A stretch of DNA of 64,000 bases from contig NZ_JAHDTF010000027.1 in the NCBI RefSeq assembly GCF_018531465.1, positions 1-64,000 on the forward strand, written 5' to 3'. Numbering within the stretch: the stretch's first letter is position 1; each line of letters begins with the position of its first letter. A program made the translations under genes and the position numbers. The notes beneath the pieces were generated by a model. That model searched no databases. It was not told the DNA's origin and saw only the letters and a program-made list of their open reading frames with translations. Source of the DNA: Sphaerisporangium fuscum. Lineage in GTDB: Bacteria; Actinomycetota; Actinomycetes; Streptosporangiales; Streptosporangiaceae. Positions 50,453-59,427 of the stretch are shown in pieces.

Positions 50453-52858
50453 TCAGGACGCCCGCTGGCGTTCGTTCAGGCAGCGCAGCACCGGAGGGGC
50501 GGTCAGCGGGGCGAGGTCCGGGTCGCCGGGGACGCGCACCTCGAACGTCGCGGCCGAGCCGGGCAGCAGGGTGAGCAGCATGTCGTCCACCTCGGCGTCC
50601 GGGTGGAACCGGTCGGCGAAGATCGCCAGCTCGCGCACCAGCGTCCGCGCGGTGACGGTGACGCGGGCGCCGCCCGGCGCGCGTTCGGCCCTGACGTCGA
50701 ACTCCGCCGCGGGGAAGTCCACCTCCGGGTCCTCGGCGAAGAACCGCAGCGCCTCCCGGGCGCCGAGGCGGGCGGCGAGCAGCTCCCGGGCCGGGTCGGC
50801 GGGGGTGAGCAGAGTCTCCGGGAGCGGCACGGGGACGACCGTGCGCGGCGGGACCGCGACGGGGAAGGACTCCTTGGCCAGCGGGTCACCCTGCAGGGAG
50901 AGCCGCGTCACCATGAGCTCTCCCGCCCACTCCGCGGCGCTGTCGTTGACCACCACCAGCGCGTCGTCCTGGAAGGTCAGCAGCCGGTCGGCGTAGGCGC
51001 GGCGCAGCGCGTACCACAGGGGCTTGCGGCGGCCGTCGCCGTCCACGGCGGACCAGGAGATCACCGGCCAGCAGTCGTTGAGCTGCCAGACGACGGTGCC
51101 CATGCAGTACGGGGCGAGCGCGCGGAACCGTTCGACGCCGAAGGCCACGGCCCGCGCCTGGTTCAGCTGGGTCAGGTAGTGCCAGTCGTCGAAGCCCTCG
51201 GGGGCGGGCAGGTGGCGGCCGAGGCCCCGCAGCAGCTTGGCGTCGCCCTCGTCGGCCTTCTGGTGAGCCGCCAGGCCGGGCGAGCCCGGCTCCGGCGCGT
51301 CCTCGCCCAGCGCGCGGCGCAGTGTGGCGTGCGCCGGCGGGCCCTGGAAGCCGAACTCGGCGGCGAACCTCGGGCGGTAGGCGCCGTAGCGGAGGTAGTC
51401 CTCACGGTTCCAGACGTCCCAGATGTGGACGGTGCCGCGGGAGGGGTCGTTCGGGGGCAGGTCCGGCGCGCCGGAGTAGGGGCTGCCCGCCCAGTACGGC
51501 CGGGTCGGGTCGAGCTCGGCGACCACCCTCGGCAGCAGGTCGAAGTAGAAGCCGGCCCCCCAGGTACGGCCGCCCAGCCTCTCCTTCCAGCCCCAGTCGG
51601 AGAATCCCTCGATGGTCTCGTTGCCGCCGTTCCACAGCACCAGGCTCGGGTGCGGCGCCAGCCGGACGACGTTCTCCCGGGCCTCCGCCTCGACCTCGGA
51701 GGCGAAGGGCTCCTCCTCCGGGTAGGCGGCGCAGGCGAACGGGAAGTCCTGCCAGACCAGCAGGCCGCGCCGGTCGCACAGGTCGTAGAAGGCGCCGCTC
51801 TCGTACAGGCCGCCGCCCCACACGCGCACGAGGTTCACCCCCGCCGCGCAGGCCTGGTCGATCCGCCCGGCCAGGCGCTGCGCGGTCAGACGTGAGGGGA
51901 AGCAGTCGTCGGGGATCCAGTTGACGCCCCGGGCGAAGACCGGCACGTCGTTGACGACGAACGTGAACGCGCCGCCGTCCCGGTCGAGCCGCACCGAGCG
52001 GAATCCCACCGATCGGGTCCAGGTGTCGGCCGCGGTGTCCCCGGCCAGGCGCACGGTGAGCCGGTACAGCGGCTGCCCGCCGTACCCGCGCGGCCACCAC
52101 ACCCTCGGCTCCGGCACCGCGAGAGTGATCACGGCCTGGCTCTCCCCCGGCGCCAGGCGCGCCTCGGCGCTCACCCCGGCCACCGAGGCGGTCACGGTCA
52201 GCGGCTCCTCGCGGGCCCGTTCCACGGTGACGTGCACCTCGACCCGGCCGTCGCGTCCCTCCAGGGTCACCAGGGGACGTACGGCGGCCAGGCGCGCCCC
52301 GCGCCAGGAGTGCAGGCCGACGGGCCGCCAGATGCCGGAGGTGACCAGCGTGGGACCCCAGTCCCAGCCGAAGTTGCAGGCCATCTTGCGGATGAACTGG
52401 TAGGGCTCGGCGTAGGCCGCGGGCCGGTCGCCGAGCGCGGCGCGCCGCTCCTCGGCGTAGGCGTACGGCGAGGCGAACCGCACCTCCAGGCTGTTGTCCC
52501 CCTCGCGCAGTAGCTCGCGCACCGGGAAGCGGTAGGAGCGGTGCATGTTGGCCGTGGTCGCGAGCTCGGTGCCGTTGAGCACGACGGTGGCGACGGTGTC
52601 CAGGCCCTCGCACACCAGGTCGGCCCGGTCCTCCTCGCCCGGCCGCCAGGTGAAGCAGGTGGCGTACGTCCAGGGGGTGCGGCCGATCCAGGTGAGCCGG
52701 TTCTCGTTGCCGTCGAGATAGGGATCGTCGATGAGCCGGGCCGCGAGCAGGTCGGTGTGCACGCAGCCGGGGACGGTCGCGGGGACGCCGGCGATGTCCA
52801 CCTCGTCCGATGCGGCGGTGAGGGTCCAGCCGTCGTGCAGCGGGCGGTGCATGCTCAC
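50453..52858 (-). CDS. Beta-mannosidase, glycoside hydrolase family 2
   Basis: Intracellular exo-beta-mannosidase, about 801 residues, no signal peptide. GTG 52858 (VSMHRPLHDGW) lies five bases behind AAGGAGG and is preferred to the ATG two codons later. The N-terminal sugar-binding domain ends in FNFGWDWGPTLVTSGIWRPV, a beta-mannosidase hallmark. The acid/base Glu is in LVLWNGGNETIEGF (about 413) and the nucleophile Glu in RFAAEFGFQGPP (about 501). It would hydrolyse imported beta-mannosides. A LacI-type operator lies in its upstream region and a divergent lacI gene beyond it. Confidence 0.94.
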   Translation of the reverse strand: MSMHRPLHDGWTLTAASDEVDIAGVPATVPGCVHTDLLAARLIDDPYLDGNENRLTWIGRTPWTYATCFTWRPGEEDRADLVCEGLDTVATVVLNGTELATTANMHRSYRFPVRELLREGDNSLEVRFASPYAYAEERRAALGDRPAAYAEPYQFIRKMACNFGWDWGPTLVTSGIWRPVGLHSWRGARLAAVRPLVTLEGRDGRVEVHVTVERAREEPLTVTASVAGVSAEARLAPGESQAVITLAVPEPRVWWPRGYGGQPLYRLTVRLAGDTAADTWTRSVGFRSVRLDRDGGAFTFVVNDVPVFARGVNWIPDDCFPSRLTAQRLAGRIDQACAAGVNLVRVWGGGLYESGAFYDLCDRRGLLVWQDFPFACAAYPEEEPFASEVEAEARENVVRLAPHPSLVLWNGGNETIEGFSDWGWKERLGGRTWGAGFYFDLLPRVVAELDPTRPYWAGSPYSGAPDLPPNDPSRGTVHIWDVWNREDYLRYGAYRPRFAAEFGFQGPPAHATLRRALGEDAPEPGSPGLAAHQKADEGDAKLLRGLGRHLPAPEGFDDWHYLTQLNQARAVAFGVERFRALAPYCMGTVVWQLNDCWPVISWSAVDGDGRRKPLWYALRRAYADRLLTFQDDALVVVNDSAAEWAGELMVTRLSLQGDPLAKESFPVAVPPRTVVPVPLPETLLTPADPARELLAARLGAREALRFFAEDPEVDFPAAEFDVRAERAPGGARVTVTARTLVRELAIFADRFHPDAEVDDMLLTLLPGSAATFEVRVPGDPDLAPLTAPPVLRCLNERQRAS

Positions 52859-52909
52859 GTGTCCCTCCTTCGACGCCGGCGACGGGAGGCCGGGTCGCGG
52901 GTGATGCTG

Positions 52910-52923
52910 CTGAACCGGATAAG
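52910..52923. promoter_or_regulatory. Candidate LacI-family operator upstream of the beta-mannosidase gene
   Basis: CTGAACCGGATAAG, with the perfect left half CTGAACCG of the shared motif, 52 bases upstream of the beta-mannosidase GTG in the divergent region with lacI. Confidence 0.65.
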
Positions 52924-53061
52924 TAACGTGAAAGTACGACGCATGTGACGGGAGTGTCAACGGTCGAGCGGGAGGCCGCTCCGGCCCGGCGTTCCGGCGG
53001 CCGGCGGGAGGAAGGCGTTCGCGCAGCCCAGCAGGCGTAGTAATGTACGCACGAGATCGGT

Positions 53062-53075
53062 CTGGACCGGTTCAG
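53062..53075. promoter_or_regulatory. Candidate LacI-family operator at the lacI gene itself
   Basis: CTGGACCGGTTCAG, one mismatch from the perfect palindrome CTGAACCGGTTCAG, 15 bases before the lacI start. The position fits autorepression. Confidence 0.7.
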
Positions 53076-53089
53076 CGAAGGGGCAAGGA

Positions 53090-54106
53090 GTGAAACGACC
53101 GACGATCGCCGACATCGCGCGGCGGGCGGGCGTCTCCAAGGGCGCGGTCTCCTACGCCCTGAACGGCCAGCCGGGGGTGTCGGCGTCCACCCGGGCGCGC
53201 ATCATGGCCATCGCCGAGGAGATCGGCTGGCGCCCCAACAGCGCCGCCCGCGCCCTCAACGGCGCCCGGGCCGACACGGTCGGGCTCGCCCTGTGCCGCC
53301 CCGCCCGCTTCCTCGGCGTCGAGCCGTTCTTCATGGAGCTGATCAGCGGCATCGAGGGCGAGCTGTCGGCCCGGTCGTACGCCCTGATGCTCCAGGTCGT
53401 CGCCGACCATGACGAGGAGATCGCGCTGTGGCGCCGCTGGTGGGGTGAGGGGCGCGTCGACGGCGCGATCCTGGTCGACCTGCACCTGGCCGACCCCCGC
53501 GTGCCCGTGATGGAGTCGCTCGGCATGCCGGTCGTGGTGGTCGGGCATCCCTCGCAGGCCGGCTCGCTGCTCCCGGTGTGGTCCGACGAGGAGGCCGCCG
53601 TGCGCGAGACCGTCACCTACCTCGCCGCGCTGGGCCACCGGCGCATCGCCCGGGTCGCCGGGCTGCCCAGGCTCCTGCACACCATGCAGCGCGACCGGGC
53701 CTTCGCCGCCGTCTGCGCCGAGCTCGGCCTCGGCGAGGCCGTGACGGTGCACACCGACTACACCGGCGAGGAGGGCGCGCGAGCGACCAGGCGGCTGCTC
53801 AGCTCCCCCGCCCGGCCGACGGCCGTGGTGTACGACAACGACATCATGGCGGTGGCCGGGCTGTCGGTCGCGCAGGAGATGCAGCTCAACGTCCCGGCCG
53901 ACCTGTCGGTCGTCGCCTGGGACGACTCGCCGCTGGCACAGGTCGTACGCCCGCCGCTGACCGCCCTGACCCGCGACATCCCCGCCTACGGCGCCCACGC
54001 CGCCGGGCGGCTGCTCTCGCTGATCGCCGGCGACCAGGTGACGGGCCTGGAGACCCCCCCGGCCCGCCTCACCCCCCGTGGCAGCACCGCTCCCCCACCG
54101 AGGTAG
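53090..54106 (+). CDS. LacI-family transcriptional regulator
   Basis: 338 residues. N-terminal LacI helix-turn-helix with RPTIADIARRAGVSKGAVSY and the hinge NSAARALNGARADTVGL, then a periplasmic-binding-protein-like sugar domain with a late SVVAWDDSPLAQ. GTG start at 53090, with a G-rich GGGGCAAGGA just before it. Divergent from beta-mannosidase and the oligosaccharide ABC operon. The same 14-base motif at three promoters suggests it represses the whole unit until a manno-oligosaccharide arrives. Ends 39 bases from the convergent helicase gene. Confidence 0.92.
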   Translation: MKRPTIADIARRAGVSKGAVSYALNGQPGVSASTRARIMAIAEEIGWRPNSAARALNGARADTVGLALCRPARFLGVEPFFMELISGIEGELSARSYALMLQVVADHDEEIALWRRWWGEGRVDGAILVDLHLADPRVPVMESLGMPVVVVGHPSQAGSLLPVWSDEEAAVRETVTYLAALGHRRIARVAGLPRLLHTMQRDRAFAAVCAELGLGEAVTVHTDYTGEEGARATRRLLSSPARPTAVVYDNDIMAVAGLSVAQEMQLNVPADLSVVAWDDSPLAQVVRPPLTALTRDIPAYGAHAAGRLLSLIAGDQVTGLETPPARLTPRGSTAPPPR

Positions 54107-54145
54107 ATCACTCGGCGGAGGAGCGGCCTTTCACTTCGAGGAAGG

Positions 54146-55747
54146 TCAGCGGGTGCGGCCGCGGTCGGTGGAACCCTGGCGGCCGCCGCGGAAGCCCGAG
54201 CCGCGACCCTCGGGGCGCCGATCGCCGCGGCCCTCGCCGCGGAAGTCGCCGCCGCGCGAGCCGCCCGAACGGTAGCCCTCGGACGGACGCTCACCGCGGG
54301 AACCGCCCGAACGGTAACCGTCCGACGGGCGGTCGCCGAAGCCGCCCTCACGGCGGTCGCCGCCCTCGCGGGAGCGGTCGTGGAAGCGGCGCGGGCGGCG
54401 GTCGCCACCGTGGCCCCCCTCGCGGCGCGGACGCTTGGCGGCCGGGGCCGGCGGCTCCCAGACGGGGATCTCGATGCCGCTCGGCTGCTGCGCGCCGGCG
54501 ACCTCGGCCAGGCGCGGGTGACCCGGCGTCGCCTTCAGGCGGTGCGGCTCGACCCCGGCGCGGCGGGTCATCGACTCGGCGGAGCGGCGCTCGTTCGGCA
54601 GCACCAGCGTCATCACGGTGCCGCGCTCGCCCGCGCGGGCCGTACGGCCGCCCCGGTGCAGGTAGCTCTTGTGGTCGGTGGGCGGGTCGACGTGCAGCAC
54701 GAGGCTGACGTCGTCGACGTGGATGCCGCGCGCGGCCACGTCGGTGCAGACCAGCACGCCGATCGTGCCCTCGCGGAACTCGGCGAGGATGCGGGTGCGC
54801 TGGTTCTGCCGCTTGCCGCCGTGCAGGCCGCCGGCGCGGACGCCGACCCGGGCGAGCTGCTTGACCAGGCGGTCGACGCCGTGCTGGGTGCGCACGAAGA
54901 TGATCGTGCGGCCCTCGCGGTTGGCGATCTCGGCGGTGACGGGGAACTTGTCGTCCCGCGTGACCTGGAGCATGTGGTGCTCCATGGTGTCCACCGGGGA
55001 GGTGGCCGGGGCCAGCGAGTGGGTGACCGGGTCGTTGAGGAAACGCCGGACGAGCTTGTCGACGTCGCCGTCGAGGGTGGCGGAGAACAGCAGCCGCTGG
55101 CTGTCGGCCGGCGTCCGCGAGAGGATCGCGCTGACCACCGGGAAGAAGCCGAGGTCGCACATGTGGTCGGCCTCGTCGATGACGGTCACCCGGACGTCGT
55201 CCAGCGAGCACTCGCCCTGCTGGATGAGGTCGGTGAGCCGGCCCGGGGTGGCGACGACGATCTCGACGCCGCGCCGCAGCGCCTCGATCTGCTTTCCCAT
55301 CGACATGCCGCCGACGACGGTCTTCATGCGCAGCGACAGGCCGCGCCCGAGGGGCTCCAGGGCGTCGGTGACCTGCATGGCGAGCTCGCGGGTGGGCACG
55401 AGGATCACCGCGAGGGGACGGCGCGGGGCGGCCTTGGTGCCGGCGACGCGGGTCATGGTGGGCAGGCCGAACGCCAGGGTCTTGCCGGAGCCGGTCTGGC
55501 CGCGGCCGAGGACGTGGCGGCCCGAGAGGATGTCGGGGATGGTGGCCCGCTGGATGGGGAACGGGCTGTCGATGCCCTGCCGCGCGAGTGCGGCGATCAG
55601 GGGCTTGGGCAGGCCGAGGAGGGAGAACTCCGGCGGCCCGGCGGGGGTCTCGGACACCGCCTGCCCGGTCCGCGCGGCGGGCGCGTCCTCGTCGTGCCCG
55701 TCGCCGATCCGGGCGTCGGCGGGCATGGCGGCGTTGGTGCTGGTCAC
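54146..55747 (-). CDS. DEAD-box ATP-dependent RNA helicase with RGG-rich tail
   Basis: About 533 residues. Q-motif DSPFPIQRATIP, motif I GRGQTGSGKT (81-90), PTREL, motif II VIDEADHM, motif III FSATL, then RTIIFVRT, VCTDVAARGIHV and HRGGRTAR. The last 100 residues are Arg/Gly/Asp-rich with repeated YRSGGSRG, an RNA-binding tail common in actinobacterial cold-shock helicases. GTG 55747 is the likely start, with AAAGG eleven bases before; the frame continues far upstream without similarity. A long gene-free 5' region might be a regulated leader. Confidence 0.93.
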   Translation of the reverse strand: MTSTNAAMPADARIGDGHDEDAPAARTGQAVSETPAGPPEFSLLGLPKPLIAALARQGIDSPFPIQRATIPDILSGRHVLGRGQTGSGKTLAFGLPTMTRVAGTKAAPRRPLAVILVPTRELAMQVTDALEPLGRGLSLRMKTVVGGMSMGKQIEALRRGVEIVVATPGRLTDLIQQGECSLDDVRVTVIDEADHMCDLGFFPVVSAILSRTPADSQRLLFSATLDGDVDKLVRRFLNDPVTHSLAPATSPVDTMEHHMLQVTRDDKFPVTAEIANREGRTIIFVRTQHGVDRLVKQLARVGVRAGGLHGGKRQNQRTRILAEFREGTIGVLVCTDVAARGIHVDDVSLVLHVDPPTDHKSYLHRGGRTARAGERGTVMTLVLPNERRSAESMTRRAGVEPHRLKATPGHPRLAEVAGAQQPSGIEIPVWEPPAPAAKRPRREGGHGGDRRPRRFHDRSREGGDRREGGFGDRPSDGYRSGGSRGERPSEGYRSGGSRGGDFRGEGRGDRRPEGRGSGFRGGRQGSTDRGRTR

Positions 55748-56160
55748 GATTGGTCGTGCCTTTCGGTCGAAGAGACATGGCACGTCACTTCTGCGAAAGG
55801 ACGAGCCGGGGGCGCACGGGCATCCGTGCGGGGAACACGCGGGATCCAGGGGGACGCCGCGAAATGCTGGCCGCAAGTGATGAGCAGAGCTCATGATCAG
55901 GGGCGACAAGTGAAGTCTACCCGATCGTGATGCGGCCGCGATCAAGGGGGTCGTCCCCGCGCCGACAAACGGGCGCGGAACTGCGAGAACGACCGGCCGG
56001 GAGAGACGAACGTCACGCGCAGAACCCGGCGGAGGCCTCCGGATGCGGGCGGCGGGGACCAGGCCCCGCCGTCGCGTCCGAGGGCCGGCGGTCCGAAGGA
56101 CGGCCACGCCCGGCAGAGGGGCGTGGCGGCGCGCCAGGGACGCGCCGTGCCTCCGAGGAG
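55748..56160. other. Gene-free region upstream of the helicase gene
   Basis: More than 400 bases between the suf operon end and the helicase start. No gene is supported on either strand. Long 5' leaders are usual for cold-inducible RNA helicases; I see no specific riboswitch structure. Confidence 0.4.
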
Positions 56161-56179
56161 GGCGCCGTGGTACGGCGCC
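56161..56179 (-). terminator. Terminator of the suf operon
   Basis: GGCGCCGT-GGT-ACGGCGCC, an eight-base perfect stem 28 bases past the stop of the last suf gene on the minus strand. Confidence 0.65.
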
Positions 56180-56207
56180 TCGCGACGGAGGCGATCACCA
56201 TGAGCGA

Positions 56208-56570
56208 TCAGACGTTGAAGCCCAACATGCGGAGCTGGTCACGCCCCTCATCGGTGATCTTGTCCGGCCCCCACGGGGGAAGCCAGACCCAGTTGATCTT
56301 GACATCGGAGACCATGCCGTCGAGGGCGGAGTGCGCCTGCTCCTCGATGACGTCGGTCAGAGGGCAGGCCGCGCTGGTGAGCGTCATGTCGAGGGTCGCG
56401 ACCGGAGCCCCGCCCGGCTCGCCCGGGTCGAGGTTGACGCCGTAGACCAGGCCGAGGTCGACGACGTTGATGCCCAGCTCGGGGTCGACGACGTCCTTCA
56501 GCGCCTCGAGCACCTCGTCGAGAGTGGTCTCACCGTCGTACCCGGTGGGGGTCTCCACAGGCTTGCTCAC
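56208..56570 (-). CDS. Metal-sulfur cluster assembly factor (SufT/DUF59-like)
   Basis: 120 residues, MIP18/DUF59 family: LDEVLEALKDVVDPELGINVVDLGLVYGVNLD, then LTSAACPLTDVIEEQ with the conserved reactive Cys, and WLPPWGPDKITDEGRDQLRMLGF. Assists Fe-S transfer to target proteins. GTG start. Last gene of the suf operon, 70 bases after sufU. Position and length are as in other actinobacteria, where the gene is often called sufT. Confidence 0.92.
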   Translation of the reverse strand: MSKPVETPTGYDGETTLDEVLEALKDVVDPELGINVVDLGLVYGVNLDPGEPGGAPVATLDMTLTSAACPLTDVIEEQAHSALDGMVSDVKINWVWLPPWGPDKITDEGRDQLRMLGFNV

Positions 56571-56640
56571 GCCGTCTCCTCGCCTCGTCGTTCCATGGCC
56601 GCGCGCCGGGCGCGGCCGTCGGGTGCATCGGCCCGCCGTG

Positions 56641-57078
56641 TCACGACGAGCTCCTCGCCACCGCGTCCTTGTAGGCCATCCAGGCCAGCAGGGCGCACTT
56701 GACCCTGGCCGGGAACTTGGCCACGCCGGCGAACGCGACGGCGTCTCCCAGGACGTCCTCGTCGGGCTCCACCTGACCCCGGCCCTGCATCAGCCGGGTG
56801 AACTCGTCGACCACCACGAGGGTGTCGGCCACGGTCTGGCCGGTCGCGAGCTCGTGGAGCACCGACGCGGCGGCCTGGCTGATCGAACAGCCCTGGCCGT
56901 CGTAGGAGACGTCTTCGACCTTACCGCCATCGCCCACCTTCACCCGCATCGTGACCTCGTCACCACACGTGGGGTTCACATGGTGGACCTCGGCGTCGTA
57001 CGGCTCGCGCAGGCCCCGGCCCTGCGGGTGCTTGTAGTGTTCCAGGATGAGTTCCTGGTAGAGCGATTCGGCGATCAT
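56641..57078 (-). CDS. sufU: SufU zinc-dependent sulfurtransferase
   Basis: 145 residues. Takes persulfide sulfur from SufS. Conserved Cys38 (NPTCGDE), Cys64 (GQGCSISQAAAS) and Cys128 (RVKCALLAW) with Asp40 form the zinc site. The insertion between the second and third Cys that separates SufU from IscU is present. Starts three bases after the sufS stop; the long 5' part of the frame belongs to another frame of sufS. Confidence 0.96.
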   Translation of the reverse strand: MIAESLYQELILEHYKHPQGRGLREPYDAEVHHVNPTCGDEVTMRVKVGDGGKVEDVSYDGQGCSISQAAASVLHELATGQTVADTLVVVDEFTRLMQGRGQVEPDEDVLGDAVAFAGVAKFPARVKCALLAWMAYKDAVARSSS

Positions 57079-57081
57079 CTC

Positions 57082-58344
57082 TTATCCGAACACCTTCTGG
57101 ACGTGGTGGAGGCCCCGGACCAGTGCGTCGATCTCGTCCGTGGTGTTGTACAAGTAGAAAGACGCCCGCGTGGTCGCGGGTATTCCGAAGCGCAGGTGCA
57201 GCGGGCGCGCGCAGTGGTGCCCCACCCGCACGGCCACGCCGAACGTGTCGTCGAGGATCTGCCCGACGTCGTGCGGGTGCACGTCGGGGATCGTGAACGA
57301 CACGATGCCGCCGCGGTCCTCGGCCGTGGTCGGGCCGATGATGCGCAGGCCGGGGAACTCCCCGAGGGCCTTCAGGGCGTACACCGTGAGCTCGTGCTCG
57401 TGGCGCTGGATCTCCTCCATGCCGATCGACGTGAGGTAGTCGACGGCGGCGCCGAGCCCGATGGCCTCGACGATCGGCGGCGTGCCGGCCTCGAACTTGT
57501 GCGGCACCGGGGCGTAGGTCGAGTGGTCCATCCAGACCGCCTCGATCATCTCGCCGCCGCCGAGGAACGGAGGCATGGCCGACAGCAGGTCGTAGCGGCC
57601 CCACAGCACGCCGATGCCCGACGGGCCGAGCATCTTGTGGCCGGTGAAGGCCACGAAGTCGACCCCGAGCGCGGTCACGTCGACCGGGCGGTGCGGCACC
57701 GACTGGGAGGCGTCGAGCATCATCAGCGCGCCGACCTGGCGGGCCCGGGCGAGGACGTCGGCGACCGGGTTGACCGTGCCGAGGACGTTCGACTGGTGCG
57801 CGATCGAGACGATCTTGGTGCGCTCGTTCACCAGCTCGTCCAGGCCGGACAGGTCCAGACGGCCCTCGTCGGTGACCGGGAACCACCGCAGCGTCGCGCC
57901 GGTGCGCTGCACGAGCAGCTGCCAGGGCACGATGTTGGAGTGGTGCTCCATCTCGGAGATCACGATCTCGTCGCCGGGGCCCAGCCTGAACCGCTCGTCG
58001 TCGCAGGCCGGGTTGCCGAAGGAGTAGGCCACGAGGTTGAGCGCCTCGGAGGCGTTCTTGGTGAAGACCACCTCGTCGCGGCTGGGCGCGCCGATGAAGG
58101 CCGCGACCTTGTCGCGCGCCCCCTCGTAGGCCTCGGTCGACTCGCTGCCCAGCGCGTGCAGGGCCCGCCCGACGTTGCTGTAGTGCTGCTCGAGGTGGTC
58201 GCGCATGGTGTTGATCACCTGCGCGGGCTTCTGCGAGGAGTTGCCCGAGTCGAGGTAGACCAGCGGCCTGCCGCCGGGCAGCTCACGGGAGAGGATCGGG
58301 AAGTCCTTCCGGATCCTCTCCACGTCGAACGTGCTGTAGGTCAT
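57082..58344 (-). CDS. sufS: Cysteine desulfurase SufS
   Basis: 420 residues, class V PLP enzyme of group II, supplying sulfur for Fe-S clusters. The PLP Lys is in FVAFTGHKMLGPSG (about 233). The catalytic Cys is in VGHHCARPLHLRFG (about 371), and ISEMEHHSNIVPW is the conserved His motif. Start MTYSTFDVERIRKDFP is overlapped by the sufC stop (ATGA). Confidence 0.97.
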   Translation of the reverse strand: MTYSTFDVERIRKDFPILSRELPGGRPLVYLDSGNSSQKPAQVINTMRDHLEQHYSNVGRALHALGSESTEAYEGARDKVAAFIGAPSRDEVVFTKNASEALNLVAYSFGNPACDDERFRLGPGDEIVISEMEHHSNIVPWQLLVQRTGATLRWFPVTDEGRLDLSGLDELVNERTKIVSIAHQSNVLGTVNPVADVLARARQVGALMMLDASQSVPHRPVDVTALGVDFVAFTGHKMLGPSGIGVLWGRYDLLSAMPPFLGGGEMIEAVWMDHSTYAPVPHKFEAGTPPIVEAIGLGAAVDYLTSIGMEEIQRHEHELTVYALKALGEFPGLRIIGPTTAEDRGGIVSFTIPDVHPHDVGQILDDTFGVAVRVGHHCARPLHLRFGIPATTRASFYLYNTTDEIDALVRGLHHVQKVFG

Positions 58345-59087
58345 GCATTCGCCTTGGTGTAGCGCTCGTAGCCCTCGGCCTCGAGCTTGTCGGCGAGCTC
58401 CGGCCCGCCCTCTTCGACGATCCGGCCGCCCGCGAAGACGTGGACGAAGTCGGGCTTCACGTAGCGCAGGATGCGGGTGTAGTGGGTGATCAGCAGGATG
58501 CCGGTCTCCCCACTGGCGCTGAAGCGGTTGACGCCCTCGGAGACGACGCGCAGGGCGTCGACGTCGAGACCGGAGTCGGTCTCGTCGAGGATGGCGACCT
58601 TCGGCTTGAGCAGCTCCAGCTGGAGGATCTCGTGGCGCTTCTTCTCACCGCCGGAGAAGCCCTCGTTGAGGTTGCGCTGGGCGAAGGCGGAGTCGATGGC
58701 CAGGGCGTCCATGCCCTCCTTCAGCTCCTTGGTGAACACCCGCAGCTTGGGGGCCTCGCCGCGGACGGCGGTGACGGCGCTGCGCAGGAAGTTCGACACC
58801 GAGACGCCGGGCACCTCGACGGGGTACTGCATGGCGAGGAACAGGCCGGCGCGGGCGCGCTCGTCGACCGACATGGACAGGACGTCCTCGCCGTCGAGGG
58901 TGACCGTGCCGGAGGTGACGGTGTACTTCGGGTGGCCGGCGATCGCGTACGCGAGCGTCGACTTGCCCGAGCCGTTCGGGCCCATGAGCGCATGGGTCTC
59001 GCCCGCCCGGACGGTCAGGTTGACGCCGCGCAGGATCTCCTTGTCCTCCACGGCGACATGCAGGTCACGAATTTCGAGGGTGGACAC
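58341..59087 (-). CDS. sufC: SufC ATPase
   Basis: 248 residues, ABC-like ATPase of the SufBCD scaffold. Walker A GPNGSGKST, LAMQYPVEVPGVSVSNFLR, signature FSGGEKKRHEILQLELL, Walker B AILDETDSGLDVDAL. GTG 59087 (VSTLEIRDLHV) lies seven bases behind GGAG and one base after the ferredoxin stop. A frame extension of eight codons would overlap that gene and is rejected. Confidence 0.97.
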   Translation of the reverse strand: MSTLEIRDLHVAVEDKEILRGVNLTVRAGETHALMGPNGSGKSTLAYAIAGHPKYTVTSGTVTLDGEDVLSMSVDERARAGLFLAMQYPVEVPGVSVSNFLRSAVTAVRGEAPKLRVFTKELKEGMDALAIDSAFAQRNLNEGFSGGEKKRHEILQLELLKPKVAILDETDSGLDVDALRVVSEGVNRFSASGETGILLITHYTRILRYVKPDFVHVFAGGRIVEEGGPELADKLEAEGYERYTKANA

Positions 59088-59088
59088 T

Positions 59089-59427
59089 TCAAGACTCCTG
59101 GTTTTCGGCATTCTCGGCGCTGTCGAGCGAGACGAGCACGTCGTCGCCTTCGAGCTTCACTCGGTAGACAGGGACGGGCCTGGTGGCCGGAGGCCCGGTG
59201 GGCTTGCCCGTGCGGACGTCGAAGCACGAGCCGTGCAGCCAGCACTCAAGGGTGCCGTCGTACACCTCGCCCTCGCTCAGCCTGACCTCGGCGTGCGAGC
59301 AGACGTCGTGCAGGGCGTACACCTCGCCGTCCTCGCGCACCAGCGCGACCGGCTTGCCCTCGACCTCGACCCCGACGACGCCGCCGTCGGGGATGTCGGT
59401 CAGAGAGCAGACTTTCTCGAACGTCAT
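59089..59427 (-). CDS. Rieske-type ferredoxin in the suf operon
   Basis: 112 residues. The Rieske 2Fe-2S ligands are Cys43 and His45 (DVCSHAEV) and Cys62 and His65 (ECWLHGSCFD). It resembles ferredoxin components of non-haem iron oxygenases, but in actinobacteria a copy lies regularly between sufD and sufC and probably donates electrons during cluster assembly. Its ATG overlaps the sufD stop as ATGA. Confidence 0.93.
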   Translation of the reverse strand: MTFEKVCSLTDIPDGGVVGVEVEGKPVALVREDGEVYALHDVCSHAEVRLSEGEVYDGTLECWLHGSCFDVRTGKPTGPPATRPVPVYRVKLEGDDVLVSLDSAENAENQES

